Shown: positions 55,894-64,000 of the stretch, in pieces
How positions within the stretch are numbered: position 1 is the stretch's first letter
Layout of the letters: each line of letters begins with the position of its first letter
Source of the DNA: Actinomadura livida
GTDB taxonomy: Bacteria; Actinomycetota; Actinomycetes; Streptosporangiales; Streptosporangiaceae
Direction: 5' to 3'
DNA: 64,000 nucleotides
Assembly: GCF_014648675.1 (NCBI RefSeq)
Contig: NZ_BMRO01000011.1
Coordinates: 200,239 to 264,238 of the forward strand
Made by a program: the position numbers and the translations under genes
The notes under the pieces: generated by a model
Database searches by the model: none
What the model saw: the letters and a program-made list of their open reading frames with translations, nothing else
Told to the model about the DNA's origin: nothing

Positions 55894-57562
55894 CGGTGGT
55901 CTTGCGGGGGTAGGAGATGTCCGGGTCGGTGGCGACGTTGACCAGGTACGGGACGCCCGAGTCGAACGCGCGGCGCAGCGCCGGTCCGATCTCGTCCGGG
56001 CGGGTGACGAGCTCCCCGGCGCCGCCGAGCGCCTCCACCACCCGGTCGTAGCGGCAGTGCTCCTGCAGCTCGGCGGCCACGTCGTAGCCGTACAGCATGC
56101 GCATCGGGTGCTTCTCCAGACCCCAGGAGCCGTTGTTGCCCACGACCAGCACGACGGGCAGGCCGTGCCGGACCAGGCTATCCGCGTCCATAAGCGACAG
56201 CCCGGCGGCGCCGTCGCCGAGCAGCAGCACGACCTGCGCGGTGGGGCGGGCCAGGCGCGCGGCGATCGCGTAGCCGAGCCCGGTGCCGAGGCACCCGTAC
56301 GGGCCGGGGTCCAGCCAGCGGCCGGGCCGCCGCGGCTCGATGTACTTGCCCGCGTACGAGACGAAGTCGCCGCCGTCCCCGATCACCACGGCGTCGTCGT
56401 CGAGGACCTTGGACAGCTCCCCGTAGATCCGCAGCGGATGGATCGGGTCGGCGCCGGACGCGAGCAGGTCGATGTCGCCCGCGATGGCCGCGTAGGTCGC
56501 GTCGCGCAGGCCCTCCCGCCAGTCCCCGTACGTGCCCGGAACCACCCCCGCCTTCGCGCAGGCGGCGGCGAGGTCGGTGAACAGCAGGGACAGGTCCCCG
56601 GCCGCGGAACCCGCCGGGCGGATGTGCGACACCAGCTGCGAGGGCGCGTCCGCGAGGTGGACGACCTTGGCCGTCCCGTCGCCGAACGAGCCGTAGCCCA
56701 GGCGGAAGTCGAGCGGCGTGCCCGCGGCGATGACGAGGTCGGCGTCCCCGAACGCGGCGCCCCTGGCGCGGGTGACGAGCAGCTCGTGCCCGGCGGGCAG
56801 GATGCCGCGCCCCTGCCCGTTGGCGACCACGGGCAGCCGCAGCTCCTCGGCGAACGCGCGGGCGGCCTCCTCGGCGCCGTCCATCCACACGTCCGAGCCG
56901 AGCACGAGGACGGGCCGCCGCGCCGCCTTCAGCAGCTCGGCGACGCGGGCGAGCCGCTCCGGGTCGGCGGGCCGCTCCGGCGCGTCGGGGATCGCCCCGG
57001 CGCGGGCCGGTCCGGCCGGGCCGAACAGGTGGTCCATGTGGACGTCGAGGAACACCGGGCCGCGGTGCGGGGCGGCGGCGGTCGTGAAGGCGCGGGCGAC
57101 GTCGGAGGCCAGCGTGTCCGGCCCGGTGACGGTCATCGCCAGCTTGGTGACGGGCTCCAGCAGCGGCGGCTGGTCGAGTTCCTGCAGCGCGCCCGCGCCC
57201 CACCGGCCGAGCGGGGCGCGGCCGCCGAGCACGACGACCGGCGACCCGTTGAAGTGCGCGGTCGTGACGCCGCTGATGCCGTTGGTGACGCCCGGACCGG
57301 CGGTCAGCACGGCCAGCCCCGTGCGGCGGGTGAGCCGCGCCGTGGCCTCCGCCGCGAACACGGCGGTCTGCTCGTGCCGGACGTCGAGGATGCGGGGGCG
57401 CGCCTCCGTCCCCGGCACGCTGCCGGCCCTGGCGCCGCCGACGGCGCCGACCGCGCCGTCGTAGAGCGGGAACACGTGCCCGCCCGACAGCGTGAACATC
57501 GTTTCGACGCCGTGCCTGCGGATCTCCGCGATCGCCGTGTCGCCACCGTGCCGAGCAGTCAT
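55886..57562 (-). CDS. thiamine diphosphate-dependent acetolactate synthase-like enzyme
   Basis: A 558-residue TPP enzyme. Pyr domain: the catalytic Glu in VRHEQTAVFAAEATARLT; central domain about 190-320; PP domain with GDGAAGLSLMDADSLVRHGL and NNGSWGLEKHPM for Mg-TPP. It could be an acetolactate synthase paralogue, a 2-hydroxyacyl-CoA lyase or another decarboxylase; the usual IlvN partner is missing. ATG 57562 has no strong ribosome site; divergent from the carotenoid oxygenase gene. Confidence 0.83.
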   Translation of the reverse strand: MTARHGGDTAIAEIRRHGVETMFTLSGGHVFPLYDGAVGAVGGARAGSVPGTEARPRILDVRHEQTAVFAAEATARLTRRTGLAVLTAGPGVTNGISGVTTAHFNGSPVVVLGGRAPLGRWGAGALQELDQPPLLEPVTKLAMTVTGPDTLASDVARAFTTAAAPHRGPVFLDVHMDHLFGPAGPARAGAIPDAPERPADPERLARVAELLKAARRPVLVLGSDVWMDGAEEAARAFAEELRLPVVANGQGRGILPAGHELLVTRARGAAFGDADLVIAAGTPLDFRLGYGSFGDGTAKVVHLADAPSQLVSHIRPAGSAAGDLSLLFTDLAAACAKAGVVPGTYGDWREGLRDATYAAIAGDIDLLASGADPIHPLRIYGELSKVLDDDAVVIGDGGDFVSYAGKYIEPRRPGRWLDPGPYGCLGTGLGYAIAARLARPTAQVVLLLGDGAAGLSLMDADSLVRHGLPVVLVVGNNGSWGLEKHPMRMLYGYDVAAELQEHCRYDRVVEALGGAGELVTRPDEIGPALRRAFDSGVPYLVNVATDPDISYPRKTTGV

Positions 57563-57671
57563 GCACGCACCGTAACAAGCGACCGCTTGCCCGCACAGTA
57601 GTCGTTAGGGTCTTGACGACGTGGACGCGCACCCTGTTGATTGTCGGAAGCCGACTCCGGAGGTGCCCCTG

Positions 57672-59351
57672 ATGCCCGTCCCGCGCTCCATTCTCGCCAG
57701 GCAGGACCTTGCCGATCTGGACCTGGAGGTCATCGCCGGAGCGTGGCCGGACGACGTCCGCGGGCACTTCGTCGTGAGCACGTCCGACCAGCGGACCCGC
57801 CCGCTGCACGCGTTCTTCGGCGACGGGATCATGGCCAGGCTGTCGCTCACCGCCGGCACCGACGGCGCGCCCCCCGGCCGCTTCGCCTGGCGGGCCCGCG
57901 TCCTCGACACCCCGTCGGTCCGGCTGCGCCGCAAGCGCCCCGACCTGTTCACCCCCGGGCCGGTCGGCACGGGCTCCCCGTGGGGGTTCGTCAACGCCGC
58001 CAACACCGCGCCGCTGCCGTGGGGCGACCGGCTCTTCGCGACCTGGGACGCCGGCCGCCCGGTCGAGGTCGACCCCGTCACGCTCCGGTTCGTCGCCGAG
58101 GTCGGGCACCGCGACGACTGGAAGCCCGCCATGGACCAGGCCGTCCTGCCGCTCGTCTCCACCACCGCCCACCCGGTCGTCGACCCCGAGCGCGGCTGCC
58201 TGTGGAGCATCAGCCGGGACGTGCTGACCGGCGCCGTCTCCGTCATCGCCTACGACGGGACGGGCCCGCACGTCCGGCGCTGGGACGTCGAGGGCGCGGT
58301 GCTGCCGCAGGCCACGCACACCATCACCCAGACCCGCGACTGGCTCGTCCTCGCCGACACCGCCTACAAGATCGACCCCGACGAGGTCTTCGGCGGGGAG
58401 CGGACCACCGCGAACAACCCCGACGGGCCCGTGCTGCTCATCCGCAAGGACGACCTCGTTCCCGGGCGGGAGACCGTCACCTGCAAGCAGTTCCGCATAG
58501 CCCCCGAGGTCAACCACTTCTACGCCCGCTACGACGACTCCGACGGCGTCCAGGTCGTGATGGAGCACAGCGAAGGCGTGGACATCGGGATGTACCTGCG
58601 CGAGGACGACATCGACGTCCACGGCCGCCCGGTCGACCCCGCCCTGCGCGGCATGTACTGCCACGGCATGACGCCCGCGCTCACCACCGTCCTGCAATTC
58701 GACCCGGAGACCGGCCAGGTGCGGGAACGCGCGCGCGCCAGCGACCCGGAGCGGTGGTGGCAGGCCGAGTTGTCCGCCATCGATTGGAGCATCGAGGGCC
58801 AGACCGCCCCGACCCGGCACCATCTCATCTACCTCGGCTTCCACCCGGAGGCCATCAACCAGCGGGCCATCCGCAACTACAAGGGCCGCATAGACCCCTC
58901 GCGGTTCCCCGCGGAGGAGACCCCGGCGGTCCTCGTCACCCACGACCGCGAAGACCTCAAGGCCCTGTCCGAATGGACGTTCTCCCTGGACGACTACCCG
59001 ACGTCCCCGTCCTTCGTCCCGCGCGGCCAGGGCGGCACCCGCTACGCGGGCACGAACCCGGGCGGACACGAGGGATACCTGGTCGTGGCCGTCCACAACG
59101 ACGACCGGTTCCGGATCGAGCTCTTCGACGCCTCAGACGTGGGACGCGGCCCCGTCGCCGTCCTGGCCCCGCCCAACGGCACGACGATGCCGTTCCTGAT
59201 CCACTCCGCGTGGATGCCCGAAGCCCGCCCGGCCCCGGACCTGGAACGCCACCGCTTCGCCGACGACCTGGACGCCCGCCTGGACCAGCTCCCCCTCGAC
59301 CTGGCCGCCGCCGCCCACGAGGTAGCCGCCGACCTGGACGCCCCCCGTTGA
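57672..59351 (+). CDS. carotenoid cleavage oxygenase family protein
   Basis: A 559-residue seven-bladed propeller of the RPE65/carotenoid oxygenase family. His residues in blocks such as TTAHPVVD, QATHTITQTRD, EVNHFYARY and LIHSAWMPEA are candidates for the four iron ligands. It cleaves double bonds in carotenoids or stilbene-type compounds. ATG 57672 has GGAGG eight bases upstream; a GTG at 57621 is less likely. The TGA stop (59349-59351) lies inside the left arm of the palindromic repeat. Confidence 0.83.
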   Translation: MPVPRSILARQDLADLDLEVIAGAWPDDVRGHFVVSTSDQRTRPLHAFFGDGIMARLSLTAGTDGAPPGRFAWRARVLDTPSVRLRRKRPDLFTPGPVGTGSPWGFVNAANTAPLPWGDRLFATWDAGRPVEVDPVTLRFVAEVGHRDDWKPAMDQAVLPLVSTTAHPVVDPERGCLWSISRDVLTGAVSVIAYDGTGPHVRRWDVEGAVLPQATHTITQTRDWLVLADTAYKIDPDEVFGGERTTANNPDGPVLLIRKDDLVPGRETVTCKQFRIAPEVNHFYARYDDSDGVQVVMEHSEGVDIGMYLREDDIDVHGRPVDPALRGMYCHGMTPALTTVLQFDPETGQVRERARASDPERWWQAELSAIDWSIEGQTAPTRHHLIYLGFHPEAINQRAIRNYKGRIDPSRFPAEETPAVLVTHDREDLKALSEWTFSLDDYPTSPSFVPRGQGGTRYAGTNPGGHEGYLVVAVHNDDRFRIELFDASDVGRGPVAVLAPPNGTTMPFLIHSAWMPEARPAPDLERHRFADDLDARLDQLPLDLAAAAHEVAADLDAPR

Positions 59352-59410
59352 CTTGCGGCGTGTTGTTGTTATGGCAGCTCGGATAACAACAACACGCCGC
59401 AAGTCAACGG
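59345..59410. repeat. palindromic repeat copy 3, bidirectional terminator
   Basis: Arms 59345-59372 and 59383-59410 (28 bp, perfect) enclose a 10-base loop. The arms match copies 1 and 2. It supplies the stop codon of the carotenoid oxygenase gene and faces the convergent lipoprotein gene 34 bases away. Confidence 0.9.
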
Positions 59411-59443
59411 TTGGTCGACGCGTGATCGGTCGTGGGGAGTGCG

Positions 59444-60253
59444 CTAGTCCAGGTCGCCGCAGGAGTCTTCGGCGGGGAGGAGCGGGCGCAGGCGGACGGA
59501 GTACGTCGTGCCGTCGCTGCGCCACGCGGTTCCCGGGCGGGTCTCGGGGACCTTCGCCGAGGGCGCGAGGGTGCAGATGCCGCCCGCCGCCGGGACGCCG
59601 TCGCCGAGCGGGCCGAGCGGCCATGGCCGGGCGGTGCCGTCGCCGGTGATCTCACCCGCGAGGACCGCCGTGCGCTCCGGTGTGTACGGCTCCGGCGGGG
59701 CGGCCTGGTCGTCCGCGGGCCAGCCTTCCGGAGCGAGCTGCTTGAGGAACAGCGACTCCCGGCTGCCCGGCCACCCCGGCTCGATGATCCTGGTCTTCGC
59801 GTCGCCCATCGTGACGACGGTGACGACCGCGTCCGCGATCTGGTCGGAGCCGACCGTGTGGGAGCGGTCGAAACCGGCCGCGCGGGCGCCGTCCAGGAGC
59901 CGCTGGAGCGCCTGCGGCTTCAGGCGGTACTGGGTGAGTTCCCGGTTCGGCGGGCGGCTGTCCGGCCGCTCGGCGGCGACGATCGCGCGCCCCGAGGAGT
60001 AGAGGGAGAACTCCGGGATGCTTCCCGGGCCGCCGATGCCCGCGAGGCCGCCGGTCTTGCGCCACCGCAGCACGAGCCTCTCCTCCGCCGGTTCCCCGGA
60101 CGCGGACCGGGACGCGGACGGGGACGCGGTCGGCGAGGAGGAAGGCGGCGGCCCGGACGTCTCCGCGCCGCCGCACGCGGTCAGGGCCGTACAGGCGAGC
60201 ACCGCGCAGGCGGCCACCTGGACCCGACGGGAACCTGGGTACGGACCGGCCAT
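59444..60253 (-). CDS. secreted lipoprotein of unknown function
   Basis: A 269-residue lipoprotein with lipobox LTAC (Cys 27) after a hydrophobic signal, then a Ser/Pro-rich linker. The folded part contains LVLRWRKTGGLAGIGGPGSI and EFSLYSSGRAIV. No domain recognised. ATG 60253 gives a proper signal peptide; the frame extends far upstream without features. It diverges from bioD. Confidence 0.75.
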   Translation of the reverse strand: MAGPYPGSRRVQVAACAVLACTALTACGGAETSGPPPSSSPTASPSASRSASGEPAEERLVLRWRKTGGLAGIGGPGSIPEFSLYSSGRAIVAAERPDSRPPNRELTQYRLKPQALQRLLDGARAAGFDRSHTVGSDQIADAVVTVVTMGDAKTRIIEPGWPGSRESLFLKQLAPEGWPADDQAAPPEPYTPERTAVLAGEITGDGTARPWPLGPLGDGVPAAGGICTLAPSAKVPETRPGTAWRSDGTTYSVRLRPLLPAEDSCGDLD

Positions 60254-60360
60254 GTGACTTGGACGAAACCCCGACCCGCCGGGTTCCCCGGCGACGGCGG
60301 TACAAAAACGGCCGTCGAAGACTGTGGGATCCGGTGGCGTTCCGCCCCGGGGCCCCGCGC

Positions 60361-60366
60361 TAGTGT
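60361..60366 (+). promoter_or_regulatory. probable -10 box of a leaderless bioD transcript
   Basis: TAGTGT ends nine bases before the bioD GTG, so transcription would begin at or next to the start codon. No ribosome-binding site precedes the GTG. The -35 is weak. Confidence 0.45.
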
Positions 60367-60374
60367 GCCGCCTT

Positions 60375-61100
60375 GTGAGTGTGCTCGTGGTCACCGGGAC
60401 GTGTACGGGCGTGGGCAAGACGGTCGTCACCGCGGCGCTGGCCGCGGTCGCCGCCACGCGCGGCGCGTCCGTCGCCGCCGTCAAACCCGGGCAGACCGGG
60501 GCCCGCGACGGCGAGCCCGGCGACCTCGACGCGGTCCGGCGCCTCGCCGGCCTCGACGACGTCCACGAGTTCGCCCGCTTCCCCGACCCGCTGTCGCCCG
60601 CCGCCGCGGCCCGCCGCGCCGGCGTCCCGCCCGTCCGGCTGCCGGAGGTGGCCGAGCGCGTCCGGGAGCTGTCCGGCGACCGGCGGCTGGTGCTGATCGA
60701 GGGCGCGGGCGGCCTCCTCGTCCGCTACGACGACGAGGGCAACACGATCGCGGACCTCGCCCGCTGGCTCGGCGCCGCCGCCCTCGTCGTGGCCCGCCCC
60801 GACCTCGGCACCCTCAACCACACGGCGCTGACGCTGGAGGCGATGGCGCACCGCGGCGTCCAGCTCGCGGGCGTCGTCATCGGCGAGTGGCCGGCCGATC
60901 CCGGCCTCGCGATGCGCAGCAACATCCGCGACCTGGAGACCATCGCGGCCCGGCCGCTGGCGGGCGCGCTGCCCGCGGGCGCGGGCGCGCTGGACCCGGC
61001 GGAGTTCCTCCTGGCCGCGCACCGCGGCCTGGCCCCCTCGCTCGGCGGCGGCTTCGACGCCGCCGCCTTCCGCGACACCTTCGGCCTCGACAAGGAGTAG
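60375..61100 (+). CDS. bioD: dethiobiotin synthetase
   Basis: A 241-residue P-loop enzyme: TGTCTGVGKTVVTAAL is the ATP loop, VKPGQTGA the substrate Lys region and EGAGGLLVRYDDEGNTIADL the switch. It closes the ureido ring of dethiobiotin with CO2 and ATP. GTG 60375 matches the family N-terminus; the bioB start is three bases after the stop. Confidence 0.92.
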   Translation: MSVLVVTGTCTGVGKTVVTAALAAVAATRGASVAAVKPGQTGARDGEPGDLDAVRRLAGLDDVHEFARFPDPLSPAAAARRAGVPPVRLPEVAERVRELSGDRRLVLIEGAGGLLVRYDDEGNTIADLARWLGAAALVVARPDLGTLNHTALTLEAMAHRGVQLAGVVIGEWPADPGLAMRSNIRDLETIAARPLAGALPAGAGALDPAEFLLAAHRGLAPSLGGGFDAAAFRDTFGLDKE

Positions 61101-61103
61101 TAC

Positions 61104-62099
61104 GTGACCGACATCCTCGACGTAGCCCGCAGCCAGGTGCTGGACGGGGGCCGCGGCCTGTCCGCCGCCCAGGTCCTCGAATGCCTGACCCTCCCCGACG
61201 ACCGGCTGGAGGAACTGCTCGCGCTCGCCCACGAGGTCCGGATGCGCTGGTGCGGGCCGGAGGTCGAGGTCGAGGGGATCGTGTCGCTGAAGACCGGCGG
61301 CTGCCCGGAGGACTGCCACTTCTGCTCGCAGTCCGGCAAGTTCGAGTCGCCCGTCCGCGCGGTGTGGCTGAACATCCCCCAGCTGGTCGAGGCGGCGAAG
61401 GAGACCGCGAAGACCGGCGCGACCGAGTTCTGCATCGTCGCCGCCGTCCGCGGCCCCGACGAACGCCTCATGTCGCAGGTTCGCGACGGCATCAAGGCCA
61501 TCAACGACGCCGTGGAGATCAACATCGCGTGCTCGCTGGGGATGCTCACCCAGGAGCAGGTGGACGAGCTCGCCGCGATGGGCGTCCACCGCTACAACCA
61601 CAACCTGGAGACGGCCCGCTCCCACTTCCCGAACGTGGTCACCACCCATTCGTGGGAGGAGCGCTGGGAGACCCTCCGCATGGTCAAGGAGGCCGGGATG
61701 GAGGTGTGCTGCGGCGGCATCGTCGGCATGGGCGAGACCGTCGAGCAGCGCGCCGAGTTCGCCGGCCAGCTCGCCGAGCTGGAACCCGACGAGGTCCCGC
61801 TGAACTTCCTGGCGCCCCGCCCCGGCACCCCGTTCGCCGACCTCCCGCTGGTCGAGGGCCCGGAGGCGCTGAAGACGATCGCCGCGTTCCGCCTCGCGCT
61901 GCCCCGCACCATCCTCCGCTACGCCGGCGGCCGCGAACTCACCCTCGGCGACCTCGGCACCCGCGAAGGCATGCTCGGCGGCATCAACGCCATCATCGTC
62001 GGCAACTACCTGACCACCCTCGGCCGCCCGGCAGAAGAGGACCTACAACTCCTCACCGACCTACAAATGCCCATCAAGGCCCTAAGCCAGACCCTGTGA
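61104..62099 (+). CDS. bioB: biotin synthase
   Basis: A 331-residue radical SAM enzyme. The cluster motif C-x3-C-x2-C is in [29 protein letters not shown] and the conserved Cys and Arg residues of the [2Fe-2S] site are present (ARPG-type [12 protein letters not shown]). It inserts sulfur into dethiobiotin. GTG start with AAGGAG eight bases upstream in the bioD end. In many actinobacteria a bsaP gene sits next to bioB; none does here, see the fusion at 53861. Confidence 0.94.
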   Translation: MTDILDVARSQVLDGGRGLSAAQVLECLTLPDDRLEELLALAHEVRMRWCGPEVEVEGIVSLKTGGCPEDCHFCSQSGKFESPVRAVWLNIPQLVEAAKETAKTGATEFCIVAAVRGPDERLMSQVRDGIKAINDAVEINIACSLGMLTQEQVDELAAMGVHRYNHNLETARSHFPNVVTTHSWEERWETLRMVKEAGMEVCCGGIVGMGETVEQRAEFAGQLAELEPDEVPLNFLAPRPGTPFADLPLVEGPEALKTIAAFRLALPRTILRYAGGRELTLGDLGTREGMLGGINAIIVGNYLTTLGRPAEEDLQLLTDLQMPIKALSQTL

Positions 62100-62103
62100 C
62101 GGT

Positions 62104-62400
62104 TCACGCGATCCTGACCATCCGCTCCTGGATGATGCGCCGGACGTGGTCGAGCACGGTCTTGCCATCGACGCTCCTGTCCCAGGAGATGCCGACCTCA
62201 GTGAGATCGCCCTCCTCGTGGTGATCGAGGATCTCGATCGTGGCCGCGTCCGGCAGGAAGAGGTGCTCCCGGATCTCTTCGGCGGTCATGTCCCTGGGGT
62301 CTTGCGGATAGGTCACGCCGTGAATCACGATTCCGGTTCGCTGATCGACGGTCGTCGCCATGGGCAAGGTCTTTGCCGCGCGCTCGTTCACTACTTCCAT
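62104..62400 (-). CDS. hypothetical small acidic protein
   Basis: A 98-residue protein, partly overlapping the Uma2-like gene end. Recognisable stretch: MTAEEIREHLFLPDAATIEI followed by DHHEEGDLTEVGISWDRS. ATG 62400 is preceded by GGAGG at very short distance; a start at the later Met in TLPMATTVDQ is possible. It ends four bases after the convergent bioB stop. Function unknown. Confidence 0.5.
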   Translation of the reverse strand: MEVVNERAAKTLPMATTVDQRTGIVIHGVTYPQDPRDMTAEEIREHLFLPDAATIEILDHHEEGDLTEVGISWDRSVDGKTVLDHVRRIIQERMVRIA

Positions 62401-62822
62401 GGCCTCCATCGGCTCGTCTCGATCTCGACGTTGAACGGCTCGGGCAACTGGACGGTCTCCCCGAATTCCCACGACTCCTGGTGCAGGTAGGCGCCTATGG
62501 ACCGATCCGGGATGCAGAACTTGTTCACAGTCTGCCGGTACAGGTTGACGACCTTTGTGGACATCCACGGGTACTCGGGGTCCTTCATCGACATGGCCGT
62601 CAGCGCCGCGCTGATGTCGCTCAGGATGCCGGCATGTGCCACGTTGGGTGCTGGCGACACGACGATCTGACCCCCGATGATCTCGACCCGCATTCCCTCG
62701 AACGGAAGATCGAGAAGGTCGTCCACCTCGCCGCGCATCCACATGGCGGACAGCGTGTCCTCGGACACGCCGTCGAGACTGAAAACCTCAGTCCTTGTCA
62801 CGTTCTGCGACCTCTTCCTCAC
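62391..62822 (-). CDS. Uma2-family nuclease-like protein with internal deletion
   Basis: A 143-residue frame. The first 95 residues match the Uma2 (PD-(D/E)xK-type) family: RVEIIGGQIVVSPAPNVAHA is characteristic. After YPWMSTKVVNLYR the usual core with the LVVEV active-site strand is absent and the sequence goes straight to QTVNKFCIPD and the family C-terminus LPEPFNVEIETSRW. About 50-60 residues appear lost in frame, including the catalytic Asp/Glu, so it is probably inactive. Confidence 0.6.
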   Translation of the reverse strand: MRKRSQNVTRTEVFSLDGVSEDTLSAMWMRGEVDDLLDLPFEGMRVEIIGGQIVVSPAPNVAHAGILSDISAALTAMSMKDPEYPWMSTKVVNLYRQTVNKFCIPDRSIGAYLHQESWEFGETVQLPEPFNVEIETSRWRPWK

Positions 62823-62930
62823 GATCTGCTCCCGGTCATCGTAGAGAAGGGGTGCACCCAGCGTAGCCAGATCGTTCGAACTTGTGGTCGAAAATCTTGC
62901 GGCTGCTCGGTGACGGGGGTGGGGCGGAGG

Positions 62931-63734
62931 TCAGCGGCGGAGGCGGGTGATGAACTTGTAGCGGTCGCCTCGGTAGAGGGACTGGGCCCATTCGACGGGC
63001 TGGCCGGTGGTGTCGAAGGCGTGCCGGGAGAGCAGGAGCATCGGGAGGCCGACGTCCACGCCCAGGAGTTGCGCGTCGTGGGGGGTCGCGAGGACGGTCT
63101 CGATGGTCTCCTCGGCCTCGGTCAGGTGGACGTCGTAGGCCGTGGCGAGCGTCTCGTACAGGGAGCGGTGCCGGGGCAGCTCGCGGCGCAGGCCCGGGAA
63201 GCGGCGGGCGGGGAGGTGGGAGGTGTCGATCGACATGGGCTCGCCGTCGGCGAGCCGGAGCCGGTGGACGCGCAGGACCCGGCCGCCGGGGCGGATGCAC
63301 AGGAGGGTCGCGAGGCGCTCGTCGGCGCTGACGTAGCCGGCCTCCAGGATGCGGGTCTCGGGGCGGAGCCCGTGGTGCCGCATGTCCTCGGTGTAGCTGA
63401 CGAGCTGGAGCTCCTGCGACACCTTCGGTTTGGCGACGAAGGTGCCCTTGCCCTGGATGCGCTGCAGCCGGCCCTCCACGACGAGCTCGGCGAGGGCCTG
63501 CCGGACGGTGGTGCGGGACGTCTCGTACTTCTCGGCGAGGGTCCGCTCCGGGGGTAGCGGGCTGCCCGGCGGAAGCGACTGGATCAGCTCCACGAGCAGC
63601 TCTTTGAGCTTGTAGTACTTCGGGATGCGGGGGGCCTGGTTCGGGTGGCGCTTACCGATGCCGCCGAGTGAGGCCCGGTCGAATCCGTGGTCGACTCCGC
63701 CCCCGTGCCGGGGCCCGCCCCTGACCTCCGTCAC
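62931..63734 (-). CDS. dasR: DasR-type GntR/UTRA global regulator
   Basis: A 267-residue HutC-subfamily GntR regulator. The winged helix reads [20 protein letters not shown] and the UTRA domain shows [32 protein letters not shown] and [18 protein letters not shown], near-identical in places to DasR of Streptomyces. DasR responds to glucosamine-6-phosphate and links chitin/GlcNAc use to development and antibiotic production. GTG 63734 has GAGGAG upstream. No dasABC or nag gene is in view. Confidence 0.85.
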   Translation of the reverse strand: MTEVRGGPRHGGGVDHGFDRASLGGIGKRHPNQAPRIPKYYKLKELLVELIQSLPPGSPLPPERTLAEKYETSRTTVRQALAELVVEGRLQRIQGKGTFVAKPKVSQELQLVSYTEDMRHHGLRPETRILEAGYVSADERLATLLCIRPGGRVLRVHRLRLADGEPMSIDTSHLPARRFPGLRRELPRHRSLYETLATAYDVHLTEAEETIETVLATPHDAQLLGVDVGLPMLLLSRHAFDTTGQPVEWAQSLYRGDRYKFITRLRR

Positions 63735-63771
63735 GGCATCTCCTCACGTTCATCACCGGTTCTCCCCGATG

Positions 63772-64000
63772 TTATGCGTGCAGACTACGGGCGGTAGAAG
63801 ACGCGACCTCCGCCAGGGCCGTCCCGAGGCGTGTGAGGTCCGCCTCGCCCAGCGTCGCGCGTGCGGTCAGGCGCAGGCAGGCGCGGCCCTTCGGCACCGA
63901 CGGCGGGCGGAAGCAGCCGACGCGAAGCCCGTGCTCGGCGCAGGTTCCGGCCGCGCGGACGGCGGCGTGCGGCTCGCCGAGGTACACCGGGACGACGGCC
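63772..64000 (-). CDS. bioF: 8-amino-7-oxononanoate synthase, C-terminal end only
   Basis: The last 75 residues of a PLP enzyme, cut by the window edge: VYLGEPHAAVRAA, LRVGCFRPPSVPKGRACLRL and TARATLGEADLTRL are the BioF C-terminal pattern. The gene continues past base 64000 on the minus strand. It makes KAPA from pimeloyl thioester and alanine and belongs with bioD-bioB. Confidence 0.85.
   Translation of the reverse strand, partial: AVVPVYLGEPHAAVRAAGTCAEHGLRVGCFRPPSVPKGRACLRLTARATLGEADLTRLGTALAEVASSTARSLHA

Overview
The window is 64 kb of very high-GC DNA with dense divergent and overlapping genes, frequent GTG and TTG starts, and actinomycete hallmarks: an XRE/DUF397 gene pair, an FxSxx-COOH peptide system, DasR, HspR-Hsp20, and F420-type and MauE-type proteins. 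It looks like a chromosomal segment of a filamentous actinomycete. Actinomadura or a relative in Thermomonosporaceae is my best guess, but that is an inference from gene content only. No rRNA, tRNA, CRISPR array or intact insertion sequence was found.

Left part (1-24 kb). An edge-truncated 2-oxoglutarate/iron oxygenase is followed by a membrane Ser/Thr kinase, a small excision-nuclease-like protein and a GAF-SpoIIE phosphatase. Peptide locus A (5996-8433, minus strand) has three homologous short precursor-like genes with leader motif GEVLP(E/G)R and a two-cysteine C-terminal segment, plus a membrane M50 metalloprotease translationally coupled to the third. Two precursors, with promoter and terminator, are a recent tandem duplication. 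Next come an LLM oxidoreductase, an hsp20-hspR unit with a divergent small gene, a secreted M14 carboxypeptidase and a small secreted protein behind a KstR-like palindrome. Peptide locus B (14529-18391, minus strand) has an 8-cysteine short peptide, a MauE-like membrane protein, a MauD-like thioredoxin, an ABC exporter and an S26 signal peptidase, with 4-nt overlaps joining the last four. The spacing of Trp and Cys in the peptide recalls part of the methylamine dehydrogenase light chain. An XRE-DUF397 module with small coupled genes, a bicovalent-type flavoprotein oxidase and a second secreted esterase follow.

Middle part (24.8-40 kb). DUF5954-type and VOC proteins precede a SLOG-SLATT pair that diverges from a complete FxSxx-COOH system: precursor FxsA ending F-N-S-F-I, radical SAM FxsB fused to a HExxH domain, TIR-like FxsC, and a 1308-residue ATPase-TIR-NB-ARC-TPR protein. 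A hydrolase, a TetR regulator divergent from a secreted beta-propeller protein, and an aromatic-acid-exporter-like protein follow.

Right part (41-64 kb). A tightly overlapping four-gene aromatic meta-cleavage operon (hydratase, aldolase, tautomerase, extradiol dioxygenase) has a GntR regulator, and both promoters share an ATTG-N2-GACAAT palindrome. Then come an EF-G paralogue, a LysR regulator divergent from form I CO dehydrogenase genes coxM-coxS-coxL and a CoxI/XdhC-like gene, and a biotin carboxylase whose C-terminus carries a six-cysteine domain resembling BsaP, the biotin synthase auxiliary protein. GNAT, TPP-enzyme and carotenoid oxygenase genes lead to bioD-bioB, a decayed Uma2 gene, dasR and the 3' end of bioF.

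A perfect 28-29 bp palindrome with near-identical arms and variable loops occurs three times (4.63, 44.47 and 59.35 kb), each between convergent genes. It supplies the stop codon of one flanking gene each time. It looks like a dispersed repeat family used as a bidirectional terminator.
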